From Suttonella ornithocola (lineage in GTDB: Bacteria; Pseudomonadota; Gammaproteobacteria; Cardiobacteriales; Cardiobacteriaceae), in the NCBI RefSeq assembly GCF_001889065.1, contig NZ_LWHB01000084.1, positions 1 through 34,274 on the forward strand: a DNA stretch of 34,274 nucleotides, written 5' to 3'. Under the pieces are notes generated by a model. That model was not told where the DNA came from, did not search any database, and saw nothing but the letters and a program-made list of their open reading frames with translations. The position numbers were made by a program, and so were the translations under genes. Below are positions 24,555-33,109 of this stretch, piece by piece (the stretch's first letter is position 1; each line of letters opens with the position of its first letter).

Positions 24555-26033
24555 TTAAGCCTTTTCAGCAAGACGTTGAAAATATTCTAACAACATTCCA
24601 ACAGGGCGTCCGCTGCTTCCTTTTGCTTTTCCACTATTCCAAGCAATACCTGCAATATCAATATGTGCCCATGAATAGCTTTCAGTAAAGTTAGATAAAA
24701 AGGCAGCGGCCGTAATAGAGCCAGCTTCTCGGCTACCTGAGATATTTGCCAAGTCAGCAAATGGGCTTTTCATCATATCTTTATATTCCACATCTAATGG
24801 CATCTTCCAAGCACGATCATAGACAATCTCGCCTGCTTCAAATAATTCCTCTACTAGCGCAGCATCATTACCAAAAAGCCCTGCTCTTGGTGAGCCTAAA
24901 GCTATAACAACAGCACCTGTTAAAGTTGCTAAATCAATCACAGCTTGTGGTTTAAATTTTTCTGCGTATGTTAAAGCATCACATAAAATTAAGCGTCCTT
25001 CCGCATCAGTATTCAATACCTCTATGGTTTTGCCACTCATGCTAGTCACAATATCCCCGGGTTTAACCGCTTTTCCGCTAGGTAAATTCTCTACCGCAGG
25101 AATCAATGCAATAACATGAACCGGTAATTGAGCTTCAGCAATTGCTTTCATTGCGCCAAAAACAGCTGCTGCTCCGCCCATATCATATTTCATTAAGTCC
25201 ATATCAGCTGCAGGCTTTAAAGAAATCCCACCCGCATCAAAAGTAACGCCTTTACCCACCAAAACAATGGGTTGCTTATTAACAAATTTATTTGGTTTAT
25301 AAGACATTTCTATTAAACGCGGTTCTTCTTCTGAACCTTGCGCAACGGCTAAAAGCGCGCCCATTTTTAACGACGTTAGTTCTTTCTTTTTATGCAGCTT
25401 TGTTTCCATTGTTTCATACTTATCAGCTAATTGCTTAGCTTGCTCTCCTAACCAGCTAGGCGTACAAACATTTGCGGGGGTATTTCCCAAATCTCTTGTT
25501 AGATAAGTACCCGCCATTCTTGCTTGCACCCAAACTAAATCTGCTTTAGCATTTTCGTCATCTGAAAGCCAAATAATTTGCACTTTTTCTGCAAACTTTG
25601 CAGCTGCCTTATCATCATCTGTTAAATTTTTAAATGTATCAAATCGGTAAGCTGCATCAGATAAATGTGATAAAATAAATCGGCAAATATCTTTTATATC
25701 AAAATCATCTAAAGCTAATGCACATTTTTCCCAGCCTTTCTGAGCAATGACTTCCCAAAGTTTGACACAAGTACTTTTTAAACATTGTCCATTTTGCGGC
25801 TTTAATCCACAAATAATTACTCGTTTATTTTCCAAGTGAGGAACAGCAACTAAAGAAACAACCTCTCCCATCTTAGGTAAATCATTAGTTTCTTTTAATT
25901 GAGAAAAAAATCCCTCACTTTCTTTATCTAAATCTTTTAATGTCCGACCAAAATTTCCTTCCGCATCACACCATACAACTAAAACGTCTGCTGCTACCTT
26001 CTGAAAATCTGACTTTTTAACTTGAAACTTCAT
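24555..26033 (-). CDS. pepA: Leucyl aminopeptidase PepA
   Basis: 492 residues from the start chosen here. It is an M17 di-zinc aminopeptidase. The C-terminal domain holds the metal and catalytic residues: GKGVTFDAGGISLKP, MKYDMGGAAAV and NTDAEGRLILCDAL. An ATG two codons earlier (26039) has the GGAG only one base away, whereas the ATG at 26033 has it at seven bases, so 26033 is preferred. In some gammaproteobacteria PepA also binds DNA. It is divergent from lptF, an arrangement conserved in gammaproteobacteria. Confidence 0.95.
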   Translation of the reverse strand: MKFQVKKSDFQKVAADVLVVWCDAEGNFGRTLKDLDKESEGFFSQLKETNDLPKMGEVVSLVAVPHLENKRVIICGLKPQNGQCLKSTCVKLWEVIAQKGWEKCALALDDFDIKDICRFILSHLSDAAYRFDTFKNLTDDDKAAAKFAEKVQIIWLSDDENAKADLVWVQARMAGTYLTRDLGNTPANVCTPSWLGEQAKQLADKYETMETKLHKKKELTSLKMGALLAVAQGSEEEPRLIEMSYKPNKFVNKQPIVLVGKGVTFDAGGISLKPAADMDLMKYDMGGAAAVFGAMKAIAEAQLPVHVIALIPAVENLPSGKAVKPGDIVTSMSGKTIEVLNTDAEGRLILCDALTYAEKFKPQAVIDLATLTGAVVIALGSPRAGLFGNDAALVEELFEAGEIVYDRAWKMPLDVEYKDMMKSPFADLANISGSREAGSITAAAFLSNFTESYSWAHIDIAGIAWNSGKAKGSSGRPVGMLLEYFQRLAEKA

Positions 26034-26039
26034 AACCAT

Positions 26040-26236
26040 TCTCCAATAAATATATTTATCTCTTCGTTAGAATATCATAAGGCATCTAGAGTAAGAAGAT
26101 TCTGTTTTTGACTGATATCTATTAACTATTGCTTAACTTCATAATTTCATTAAAAATAACTTCTCAAACAAAAAATCAGTCAATAGATTGACTAACTCAT
26201 ACCCTCCAAATATGGCACAATATCTCTATATTTTTA
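26040..26236. other. pepA-lptF divergent control region
   Basis: Nearly 200 bp of AT-rich DNA. A possible lptF promoter is TTGACT (26188-26193) with TATGGC 17 bases on, a weak -10. TTGACTGAT (26108-26116) recurs inverted as ATCAGTCAA (26176-26184). No ribosome-binding site is visible before lptF. Confidence 0.3.
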
Positions 26237-27304
26237 ATGTATACATACATGGGTTTACCAATACTCTATCGCTACATTATACGCGAAATTAGCGCGTATT
26301 TTTTTGCTATAATATTTATATTATTAACAATAATACTTAGCTTTCGGCTTTCTCGACTACTTTCTACCGCAGTTGCAGGCGACATCAGCTTAACTGCCGT
26401 CTGGAAACTTATTGGACTACAAGCCATCAATATGTTGATAATTTTAATGCCTATTGCTTTAATTTTATCTATCATGATGACCTTAAGTCGCCTTTATCGA
26501 GATTATGAAATGAGCGCTCTATTTGCAGGCGGTATTGGACGGAATCATCTACAAAAAATTATTTTATTTCTATCTGTACCGATTGCCATTATTCTACTAA
26601 CGCTCACTTTATTTCTCTTACCAGAAATCCAAACTAAAAGTACGCTATTAAGGACACAAGCGAAACAACAAGCAAGCTTTGCACTATTTATTCCTAATAG
26701 CTTTCGAAGAATGGATGATGGAACCGTCATTCATACAGGAAATATAGAAAATAACATCTATCAGCATTTCTTTATTGCGCAACATCAAAAAGAGCAATAC
26801 AGCGTTATTTTTGCTAAAACTGGGCAGATTGATGAATATCAAAAAGAAAACTATCTCTATTTAAATCATGGGGTTAGAGCAAGTTGGGATAAAAATAAAG
26901 ATCCTAAACAATCAGATTATACTCAATTTGCAAGTGCCGAATTACATCTACCTTCATCTGAAGAAACAAAAATTGACGAAAGAGTCCGTAATTTATCAAC
27001 AGATAAACTCAATAATTCTGCCGAACATCAAGCAGAATTACAAAGTCGATTAAATCCTGCTCTTGCCATGATAATATTTGCTCTGTGTTTACCTATGCTT
27101 GCACACAGAACACCGCGTAGCCAAAAAAGCCAGCGATTATTGCCTGCTTTTTTGCTATTTGCACTTTATATCAATCTACTAGATATTGTAGTGAAGTCTA
27201 TTGCAAAAGGTAGTTTAGCTATATTTCCGGGAAGCTTTATCGTTCATGGAATGGTTTTAATAGCCATTGTCTTTTGGTGGATAAAAACGAGAGGCAATGA
27301 ATAA
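26237..27304 (+). CDS. lptF: LPS export ABC transporter permease LptF
   Basis: 355 residues. LptF and LptG form the inner-membrane permease that, with LptB, lifts LPS to the LptC-A bridge. There is an N-terminal amphipathic start (YRYIIREISAYFF), three N-terminal membrane helices, a periplasmic beta-jellyroll (about 130-265) and three C-terminal helices. An alternative start is the ATG at 26249 (MGLPILYRY), which fits the family N-terminus better. Neither has a clear ribosome-binding site. lptG begins at the base after the stop. Confidence 0.92.
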   Translation: MYTYMGLPILYRYIIREISAYFFAIIFILLTIILSFRLSRLLSTAVAGDISLTAVWKLIGLQAINMLIILMPIALILSIMMTLSRLYRDYEMSALFAGGIGRNHLQKIILFLSVPIAIILLTLTLFLLPEIQTKSTLLRTQAKQQASFALFIPNSFRRMDDGTVIHTGNIENNIYQHFFIAQHQKEQYSVIFAKTGQIDEYQKENYLYLNHGVRASWDKNKDPKQSDYTQFASAELHLPSSEETKIDERVRNLSTDKLNNSAEHQAELQSRLNPALAMIIFALCLPMLAHRTPRSQKSQRLLPAFLLFALYINLLDIVVKSIAKGSLAIFPGSFIVHGMVLIAIVFWWIKTRGNE

Positions 27305-28363
27305 ATGAAAAAATTTGATCGCTATCTTCTTCGAATTTTGCTTATTAGTATTCTTATTGTCTTAATTTTTCTTTTAGGAATTGATTTTTTAGTACAAAGT
27401 AGTGAAGATGCCGACAATATTGGGAAAGGACAATATAGTTTTGGCATAATGACATATGTCCTCCTACTACAAATCCCAGATAAAATTATCCAATTTCTAC
27501 CCGCAGCAATTTTAGTGGGTACCATTATGAGTTTAGGGCAGCTAAGCACACAAAATGAGTTAACCGTCATTCGTACCGCCGGTATATCACGATTGCGCAT
27601 GGCTTATGCTGGTATTTTTTTAGCACTCAGCCTAGGCATTGGACTAATTATCATTGGAGAGTATATTGCACCTGCTTTAACGAATAAAAGCGAACTTATC
27701 AGAAGCCAAGCCCTAGGTAAGACTGCTAAAACAGCTTACCAACAGGGAATTTGGTTAACAAGCGATGATTATAATATGACCCATATTTCTCATCTAAACA
27801 CTGACGGTTCTCTAGCTGATATTATGATTTATCAACAAGATGCTGATAATAATATCATTATTACAGAAGCACAAAAAGCGCTATATACATCTTCAAAGTG
27901 GCAACTTTTTAACCCAATCGCCTATCGCCTATCGCCTCAATCTGCAGAACAAATTACTGCAAATACTGTTTGGGCAAATGAAGTTACACCAGAAACACTT
28001 ATTTCTTTAGCAAATATTCATCAGGCAACTACTTTAAAAGAACTTTATACGCTCACTCACTTTTTAGCAGCAAACCACCTTAATCACCAAGATCAAAGTT
28101 TACGTTTTTGGCAAAGAATGTTATTACCGCTCTCTACACTAACCATGTTACTACTTGCTTTACCGTTTGCTTTTAGTGAAAGAAGGAGTGGCTCTGGAGG
28201 TGTTCGCTTGATGATTGGTATACTCTTGGGCGTTACCTATTATATTTTGCAAGGTATTCTTTCAAGTTTAGCGCTTTTAATGCATTGGTCTCCTTTTTTA
28301 GGCGCTATTCTTCCGGTTCTCATTCTTGGCATTCCGCCGATTATTCTTTTAATTAGAAACTAA
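27305..28363 (+). CDS. lptG: LPS export ABC transporter permease LptG
   Basis: 352 residues. Same plan as LptF: DRYLLRILLISILIV at the N-terminus, ELTVIRTAGISRLRM (the cytoplasmic coupling helix contacting LptB), a periplasmic domain (about 130-260), and terminal helices with LPFAFSERRSGSGGVRLMIG, a strongly conserved LptG segment. It abuts lptF directly, so the two are made together. Confidence 0.94.
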   Translation: MKKFDRYLLRILLISILIVLIFLLGIDFLVQSSEDADNIGKGQYSFGIMTYVLLLQIPDKIIQFLPAAILVGTIMSLGQLSTQNELTVIRTAGISRLRMAYAGIFLALSLGIGLIIIGEYIAPALTNKSELIRSQALGKTAKTAYQQGIWLTSDDYNMTHISHLNTDGSLADIMIYQQDADNNIIITEAQKALYTSSKWQLFNPIAYRLSPQSAEQITANTVWANEVTPETLISLANIHQATTLKELYTLTHFLAANHLNHQDQSLRFWQRMLLPLSTLTMLLLALPFAFSERRSGSGGVRLMIGILLGVTYYILQGILSSLALLMHWSPFLGAILPVLILGIPPIILLIRN

Positions 28364-28375
28364 ACGGAGAAAATC

Positions 28376-29497
28376 ATGATAACTTACTATCGTGGCGCAC
28401 AACTCTATGATAATGGCAACCTCATCGAAGGTTTTGCTTTAGCTGTAGAAAATGGAAAAACCATTGCTCTTCTACCTGAAACCGATATTCCAAAGCAAGT
28501 AACGGTTAAAACATTAAATGGAGGCGTGCTTACTCCCGGATTCATCGAAACACAAGCTAATGGTGGAGGTGGCGTATTAGTCAATAGCGACACTAGCGAA
28601 ACAGGACTAAGTCAAATTTTTTCTGGTCATCGTCAGTATGGTACTGTTGCAATGCTTCCTACTTTCATCACAGATAGTAAAGAAAAATATCATCAAGCCA
28701 TTAAAAATATCGCAAATGCAGTTAAAAACAACGTTCCTGGTATTATTGGTGGACATTTTGAAGGTCCTTTTTTAAATCCAGAAAAAAAAGGAACACATCA
28801 AATTGATTATATTCGTCAACCTGATAAAGATGATTTTGCCGTTTATGAACAATATAGTGAATATTTACAGCACTCTATCTTAAGTTTAGCACCTGAAAAA
28901 GTAGAGCGCGGAACCATTGCTGCAATTAAACCCTTTATTCCACAAATCAACATGGCACATAGCCAAGCAACACATGAAGACATTGCTCGTGCATATGGAG
29001 AAGGATTAACCGGTTTAACGCACTACTATAATGCCATGCGCCCACTAAGTGGTCGAGACCCCGGTCCATTAGGAAGTGCTGCTGAATTCGGACTATATGT
29101 TGGCATTATTCCTGATGGAATACATAGTCACCCATATTCACTAGCTAGCGCTTATCGCTTAATTGGTAAACATCATTTAATGCTTGTGACAGATTCAATG
29201 CACACTATTGGTACATCTGATATTCAAGAATTTGATTTAATGGGCATCAAAGTCTTTGTTAAGGAAGATAGACTTGTAAACGAACACGACTCTTTAGCTG
29301 GTGCGCATATTAACCAGCTACAATGCCTACATAATGCTATCAGATATATGCATATTGACTTACGTACGGCATTAACTATGCTTATTAAAACACCGGCAAC
29401 CTATGTCCAGCGCCCAGATTTGGCACGAATAGCGCAGCGCAATATAGAAGAGATTATCTATTTAGATAAACAATTAGCATTGAGAAATTGGCAATAG
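28376..29497 (+). CDS. nagA: N-acetylglucosamine-6-phosphate deacetylase
   Basis: 373 residues. It converts GlcNAc-6-P to GlcN-6-P in amino-sugar recycling. Amidohydrolase motifs are in order: PGFIETQANGGGG, HFEGPFLNPEKKGTH with the metal-binding Glu, MAHSQATHEDI and THYYNAM with metal-binding His residues, PDGIHSHP for the substrate, and the catalytic Asp in LVTDSMHT. The start follows GGAG closely behind lptG, so it is probably co-transcribed with lptFG. No nagB or nagE gene is nearby. A strong terminator follows. Confidence 0.93.
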   Translation: MITYYRGAQLYDNGNLIEGFALAVENGKTIALLPETDIPKQVTVKTLNGGVLTPGFIETQANGGGGVLVNSDTSETGLSQIFSGHRQYGTVAMLPTFITDSKEKYHQAIKNIANAVKNNVPGIIGGHFEGPFLNPEKKGTHQIDYIRQPDKDDFAVYEQYSEYLQHSILSLAPEKVERGTIAAIKPFIPQINMAHSQATHEDIARAYGEGLTGLTHYYNAMRPLSGRDPGPLGSAAEFGLYVGIIPDGIHSHPYSLASAYRLIGKHHLMLVTDSMHTIGTSDIQEFDLMGIKVFVKEDRLVNEHDSLAGAHINQLQCLHNAIRYMHIDLRTALTMLIKTPATYVQRPDLARIAQRNIEEIIYLDKQLALRNWQ

Positions 29498-29505
29498 ATT
29501 TTACA

Positions 29506-29560
29506 TTAATATTAAAAAGCCGACTTATGATTGAAACATAAGCCGGCTTTTTAATATTAA
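29506..29560. terminator. Strong bidirectional terminator between nagA and the lipoprotein gene
   Basis: A long palindrome: TTAATATTAAAAAGCCG on the left pairs with CGGCTTTTTAATATTAA on the right; inside, CTTATG pairs with CATAAG around a short loop. A- and T-runs on both sides serve both converging genes. Confidence 0.92.
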
Positions 29561-29571
29561 TAGACTAAAGA

Positions 29572-30705
29572 TTATCGCTCACCAGCAAATGCAGCAATTG
29601 GTGTTTTTTCCTCCTCATGATGATGTTCATGAGCAGAAAAATTTTTCTCAATAAATACTTTTCCACTACTATCTGAATTTACTTGTAAAATCCCTGCCAT
29701 TTCTTCCGCTTTTGGGCCAAAAAAGACGCTAGAATAAGAGAAACTTCTATCGTCTCCTGAAACAATCGCATCGCCTACAATACCCGGACCTATTTGACTA
29801 TACTCATCTGGTAAAGTTTCTGGTTCACTATATACAGATAATCTAACTTCATCAGAAAGCGCAGCAACGCCTAATTTTACATTACCTAAATCTCCTGCTT
29901 CTTGCCAAACAATCTCTCCACCTTTTCCTAACTTATTACCGAAATCAACCATATAAGAAAAATCACCAAAACGTTGACCATCAATTGCCTTGCCTCTATA
30001 TGTAGCAATTCCTGTTCGTGGCAAGTCATTAGCAGAAGTGAGTAAACCGTTAGGTAAATCGGCATAAAAAGGATCATCACGATCAACGCGTTCATCCTCA
30101 AAATAAACGACTTTTGTTGTGCCTCCAGAAATACCACTATAAAACTGCTGATAAGACATAATTTCTTCTTCTGTATGTGGTTTTCCAGCAATTTCTGTTT
30201 TCAAGAAACCTTTAGCCTCACCTTGAGGAAAAACACTCGAATTAAAATGATAAAATTCATCATTAGAATTTATTTCAGGTTTCTTCATTACTATTGTTTC
30301 TTGATGTCCGTCAGGAAAAGTAAAAGTATAAACCCCAGAGTAATCATTTGGAAAACCGGCCGAATCGGATACTCTCTTCGCTTCAATTACATCCTTTTTA
30401 ATTTTTTCATTAATTACTGTTTTTTCTAAATCCTCCTGCTTTTCAGTAATTAACGTATTATTATTACTACTACTAATATTTGGATGCGTTTGAATAGATT
30501 GACTAGATACTTCTTCTGATGTTTTACTTTGATTACTATTTTCATCTAATTGTTTATCTGATTGGCTAGAAACTTGTTCATTGGTACGACTACTAGAAGT
30601 ATCTACTACAGTAGCTGAAATAGGATGACCATTTCCTCCACCGCTACATCCAGATAATAAAAATAAAGAAGACAATCCTATTTCTAAATATATTATTTTT
30701 TTCAT
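29572..30705 (-). CDS. Surface lipoprotein of the TbpB/fHbp-like type with a His-rich C-terminal loop
   Basis: 377 residues. The lipobox LSGC gives lipidation at Cys20, followed by SGGGNG, a Gly-rich anchor typical of surface lipoproteins exported by Slam. Residues about 25-110 are a Ser/Asn/Gln/Glu-rich low-complexity linker. The folded part begins near SGVYTFTFPDG and contains LPRTGIATYRGKAIDG..GDFSYMVDF, then YSSVFFGPKAEEMAGILQV and the ending IAAFAGER, the strand pattern of the C-terminal barrel of transferrin-binding protein B and factor H binding protein. Just before the last strand is HEHHHEEE (359-366), a likely metal-binding insertion. No Slam or TonB receptor gene is in the window. 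The ligand is unknown. Confidence 0.7.
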   Translation of the reverse strand: MKKIIYLEIGLSSLFLLSGCSGGGNGHPISATVVDTSSSRTNEQVSSQSDKQLDENSNQSKTSEEVSSQSIQTHPNISSSNNNTLITEKQEDLEKTVINEKIKKDVIEAKRVSDSAGFPNDYSGVYTFTFPDGHQETIVMKKPEINSNDEFYHFNSSVFPQGEAKGFLKTEIAGKPHTEEEIMSYQQFYSGISGGTTKVVYFEDERVDRDDPFYADLPNGLLTSANDLPRTGIATYRGKAIDGQRFGDFSYMVDFGNKLGKGGEIVWQEAGDLGNVKLGVAALSDEVRLSVYSEPETLPDEYSQIGPGIVGDAIVSGDDRSFSYSSVFFGPKAEEMAGILQVNSDSSGKVFIEKNFSAHEHHHEEEKTPIAAFAGER

Positions 30706-31014
30706 ATTGTTACGTTTACAAATAATGGTTTAATCATCCATAAAAAATTTATTACTTGATATTGCTATCGAAAATATAGCCAACTTCCCAAAAAATGCAT
30801 ACAACATTAACTCAATATCCACTTTTAAAACAGCATTTTATATCAAATTACTGTATGCTTTTTTTGGGATCCCTGCTATAAAGTCTTCTAGTAAAAATTT
30901 TTTACATTATTAGGTTAGAAGTTTAATCTTCATTACCTTAATAAAATGTTATATCATAACATTAAAAATGACAATAAAAATTTTCCTTTATGGAAACAAA
31001 ACATAATCATTTTC
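30706..31014. other. Non-coding region upstream of the lipoprotein gene
   Basis: No open reading frame of note. It must contain the promoter of the lipoprotein gene (a weak candidate on the minus strand is TTGGCT with TATCAA 16 bases on). It also contains the perfect palindrome at 30945-30963. No convincing Fur box was seen. Confidence 0.4.
30945..30963. promoter_or_regulatory. Perfect 8+3+8 palindrome, possible operator
   Basis: AATGTTAT, ATC, ATAACATT: both arms are exact complements. It lies about 240 bp upstream of the lipoprotein start, and no T-tract makes it look like a terminator. The binding protein, if any, is unknown. Confidence 0.35.
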
Positions 31015-31016
31015 TA

Positions 31017-31119
31017 TAGTCAAATATCTTTAACTCACATATAGAACTGGAGCGTCTTTCCGTACTAATGTGTGCTGTTTGTACTCGCGATTTGTACGCA
31101 ATCTGAACTCATTCAGCTA
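31017..31119. mobile_element. 103-bp miniature inverted-repeat element, copy B1 (MITE-like)
   Basis: Left end TAGTCAAATATCTTTAACTC, right end (reverse complement) TAGCTGAATGAGTTCAGATT, flanked by TA at 31015-31016 and 31120-31121. The ends pair only partly. The first nine bases of the left end equal those of the A-type elements, and the right end equals that of neighbouring copy B2 through TAGCTGAATGA. No coding capacity. Confidence 0.6.
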
Positions 31120-31123
31120 TATA

Positions 31124-31216
31124 TAGCGAAATGTCTTTAACTTGCGTTGGTTCATCTTGTCATATGTACTGTCTGAATACTCGACACGTTGTATATAAGC
31201 TAAAATCATTCAGCTA
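31124..31216. mobile_element. 93-bp miniature inverted-repeat element, copy B2 (MITE-like)
   Basis: Left end TAGCGAAATGTCTTTAACTT and right end (reverse complement) TAGCTGAATGATTTTAGCTT agree at 15 of 20 positions. It is flanked by TA at 31122-31123 and 31217-31218 and directly abuts copy B1, so one element probably inserted next to the TA of the other. Its length equals that of copy A2. Confidence 0.65.
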
Positions 31217-31273
31217 TAACAGATAAAGTATTATAATAATTATAAAATATAAGACACATCATATCATATCACT

Positions 31274-32029
31274 TTAATTGGAATTATTGATTTCCATCAA
31301 TTTAATATAGCGATAATACTTACTAATTCCATTAGCCGCAGCGATGATAAATCCTTCTTTTCCATCTAAAAAACCGCGTTTTAAGAAATAAGTTTTAAAA
31401 AAAGCACCGCTACCATGAACCAAAGCTTTACTAATTGAGCTTTTTTTCTTTCCTTGGTAGCTTTCTGCATATAGCCGGCTATAATGCTGCATTTTGGCAA
31501 TTAAATCTTCTGCACCATTACATCCATAATGATTAAGCTGTCCTTTTAGCGTTACGACATTAGCTGCTTCTGGGATAATAATGGCTTCATGTACCAATTT
31601 GTTATTAAATTTTGTAAATTGTCGATTAAACAAACGAATTAAATAATCTGGTGCCCAACCACTATGTTGAATGGCTTTGGCTCGATAATAGTTACATCGA
31701 TTAACTCGATAAACAATAGAACTTTGAGAAAAAGGAATAGATTGAATATCAGCTAATAATGCTTCATTTGGCTGTTCATCTGCATCGAGCGCAAAAATCC
31801 AATCATATTTAGCAACTTCAATCGCACTATTTTTAGTTGCGCCAAAACCAATAAAATCTCCGCGAACAATCTTTACATTAGAATATTTTTCCGCTATGTC
31901 AATGGTCAAATCTTGCGAACCATTATCATAAACAATAATTTCCTCAAAAACCTTAAGCTTATTTAGGGTTTGTGATAGATGTCGTTCCGCATTTTTCGTG
32001 ATAATGACAACCGATATCGGCAGTTTCAT
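31274..32029 (-). CDS. Family 2 glycosyltransferase, LPS-core type (WaaE/KdtX-like)
   Basis: 251 residues. The GT-A core is plain: ISVVIITKNAERHLSQTL at the N-terminus, EIIVYDNGSQDLT, and the metal-binding ALDADEQPN. The C-terminal half with SGWAPDYLIRLFNR..LVHEAI and LNHYG resembles the LPS inner-core glucosyltransferases of the WaaE/KdtX group. A ribosome-binding site (AGGA) is well placed. The start lies 71 bases inside the end of the upstream glycosyltransferase gene, so the pair is translationally linked. The acceptor is not known. Confidence 0.85.
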   Translation of the reverse strand: MKLPISVVIITKNAERHLSQTLNKLKVFEEIIVYDNGSQDLTIDIAEKYSNVKIVRGDFIGFGATKNSAIEVAKYDWIFALDADEQPNEALLADIQSIPFSQSSIVYRVNRCNYYRAKAIQHSGWAPDYLIRLFNRQFTKFNNKLVHEAIIIPEAANVVTLKGQLNHYGCNGAEDLIAKMQHYSRLYAESYQGKKKSSISKALVHGSGAFFKTYFLKRGFLDGKEGFIIAAANGISKYYRYIKLMEINNSN

Positions 32030-33038
32030 GAGGGATTCCTAAAATTTGATAATAACAAGCAAGATATTTTTCTGCCATTTGTTCTGCTGTGTAGCGCTCA
32101 CTCGTTTGTTGCGCCGCCGTTGATAAACGAATTCGTAGCGCTGGATTATTCGCGAGATTTTGTAAGGCACATTCCAGCTCACTATCCGTATCAATTAGTA
32201 AGCCATTTTCTCCATGCTGTATCAAATCAGGAATTCCGCCAACATTTGAAGCAACAATGGCTTTGCTCATTTGCATGGCATCAATGATTGTTGAACCTAA
32301 TCCTTCATAACGAGAAGGAAACGCAAAAATATCAAAACTAGCGAGGTAAGAGAGAACGTCTTCTGTATATCCAACAAAACGAATGTTATCTGCACCTGCC
32401 GCTAATGCTTCTAGCGTGGTTCTATCTTGCCCTTCTCCAACCAACACCAATACCCATTCAGGGTGATTTTTCACAATTTTGATTAACCGGCTTTGCCCTT
32501 TATGCTTATCAATCAAAGCACCTATATGCCCAATTATTGTCCTACTCCCTGCCCATTTTCGGATATCATTATTCGGAGTGCTCAATGGGCTAATCGGGCA
32601 GCAAGCACTTGGAATAATTTGATGATTGGTATTAAAAGTAGAAAGTTCTTGGTCAATTATTTTTGATAAGCCAACTAACGTAGCCGCTTTGCCATAAAGT
32701 AGCCGATGCTTAAGGTTATTCTTTAAGGGATGATCCACTCTGCGAGTAATGAGATAAGGTGTCTTATATAAGGAATGATACAGACCTGCCCAATAGGCAC
32801 CTTTGGTTTCATGTGCATGCAAAATATCTGCAGGGCGTTTTTTCCACCATTTTTTAAACGAGTTTTTTATAGGATAAGTAGTAATGGGCAAATCTGAAAG
32901 CTTTTCTCTCAATGGACTATTTTCTAGACACACTAATTGTTGTTCTGGAAGATAAGGAAAAAGTGCTCGAATCAATAGTTCCGTTTGCCTTTCACCACCG
33001 CGAAAACCACGAGCAAGATTAACATGAAGAATATTCAT
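31959..33038 (-). CDS. Family 4 (GT-B) glycosyltransferase, LPS type
   Basis: 359 residues. The N-terminal domain starts ILHVNLARGFRGGERQTELL (the GGxER-type glycine-rich loop) and has LHAHETKGAYWAG. The C-terminal domain has IGHIGALIDKHKGQSRLIK, LVLVGEGQDR, and the donor-binding segment FAFPSRYEGLGSTIIDAMQM with ASNVGGIPDLI, where the second Glu of the usual pair is replaced by Asp. It probably adds a sugar to LPS core or O-chain in the cytoplasm. The last 24 codons overlap the next gene in another frame. Confidence 0.88.
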   Translation of the reverse strand: MNILHVNLARGFRGGERQTELLIRALFPYLPEQQLVCLENSPLREKLSDLPITTYPIKNSFKKWWKKRPADILHAHETKGAYWAGLYHSLYKTPYLITRRVDHPLKNNLKHRLLYGKAATLVGLSKIIDQELSTFNTNHQIIPSACCPISPLSTPNNDIRKWAGSRTIIGHIGALIDKHKGQSRLIKIVKNHPEWVLVLVGEGQDRTTLEALAAGADNIRFVGYTEDVLSYLASFDIFAFPSRYEGLGSTIIDAMQMSKAIVASNVGGIPDLIQHGENGLLIDTDSELECALQNLANNPALRIRLSTAAQQTSERYTAEQMAEKYLACYYQILGIPHETADIGCHYHEKCGTTSITNPK

Positions 33039-33055
33039 AAAGTTATATTACTTTT

Positions 33056-33085
33056 CTCAAATCATAATAAAAATTGTGATTTGAG
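33056..33085. other. 9-bp hairpin between the binding-protein and glycosyltransferase genes
   Basis: CTCAAATCA and TGATTTGAG form a perfect stem around a 12-base loop. Neither strand has a good T-tract directly after it, so it is a weak terminator at best. Confidence 0.35.
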
Positions 33086-33109
33086 TTGATTTAACTATTT
33101 GTTAAAAAA

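Noticed and set aside
26100..26195. Another copy of the A-type miniature element in the pepA-lptF gap (TTCTGTTTTTGACTGAT)
   Set aside because: Only a short internal resemblance. There is no TA-flanked terminal repeat pair.
22259..26236. parS site or replication origin near parAB
   Set aside because: No TGTTNCACGTGAAACA-like palindrome and no cluster of TTATCCACA boxes was seen. The single TATCCACA near 23940 lies inside rsmG coding sequence.
30830..30870. Terminator-like AGCAT/ATGCT followed by a T-run on the plus strand
   Set aside because: The stem is only five pairs and no plus-strand gene lies upstream to be terminated.
31161..31185. Neisseria-type DNA uptake sequence (GTCTGAA at about 31172)
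   Set aside because: A single short match inside a repeat element, without the full GCCGTCTGAA core and not repeated in the window.
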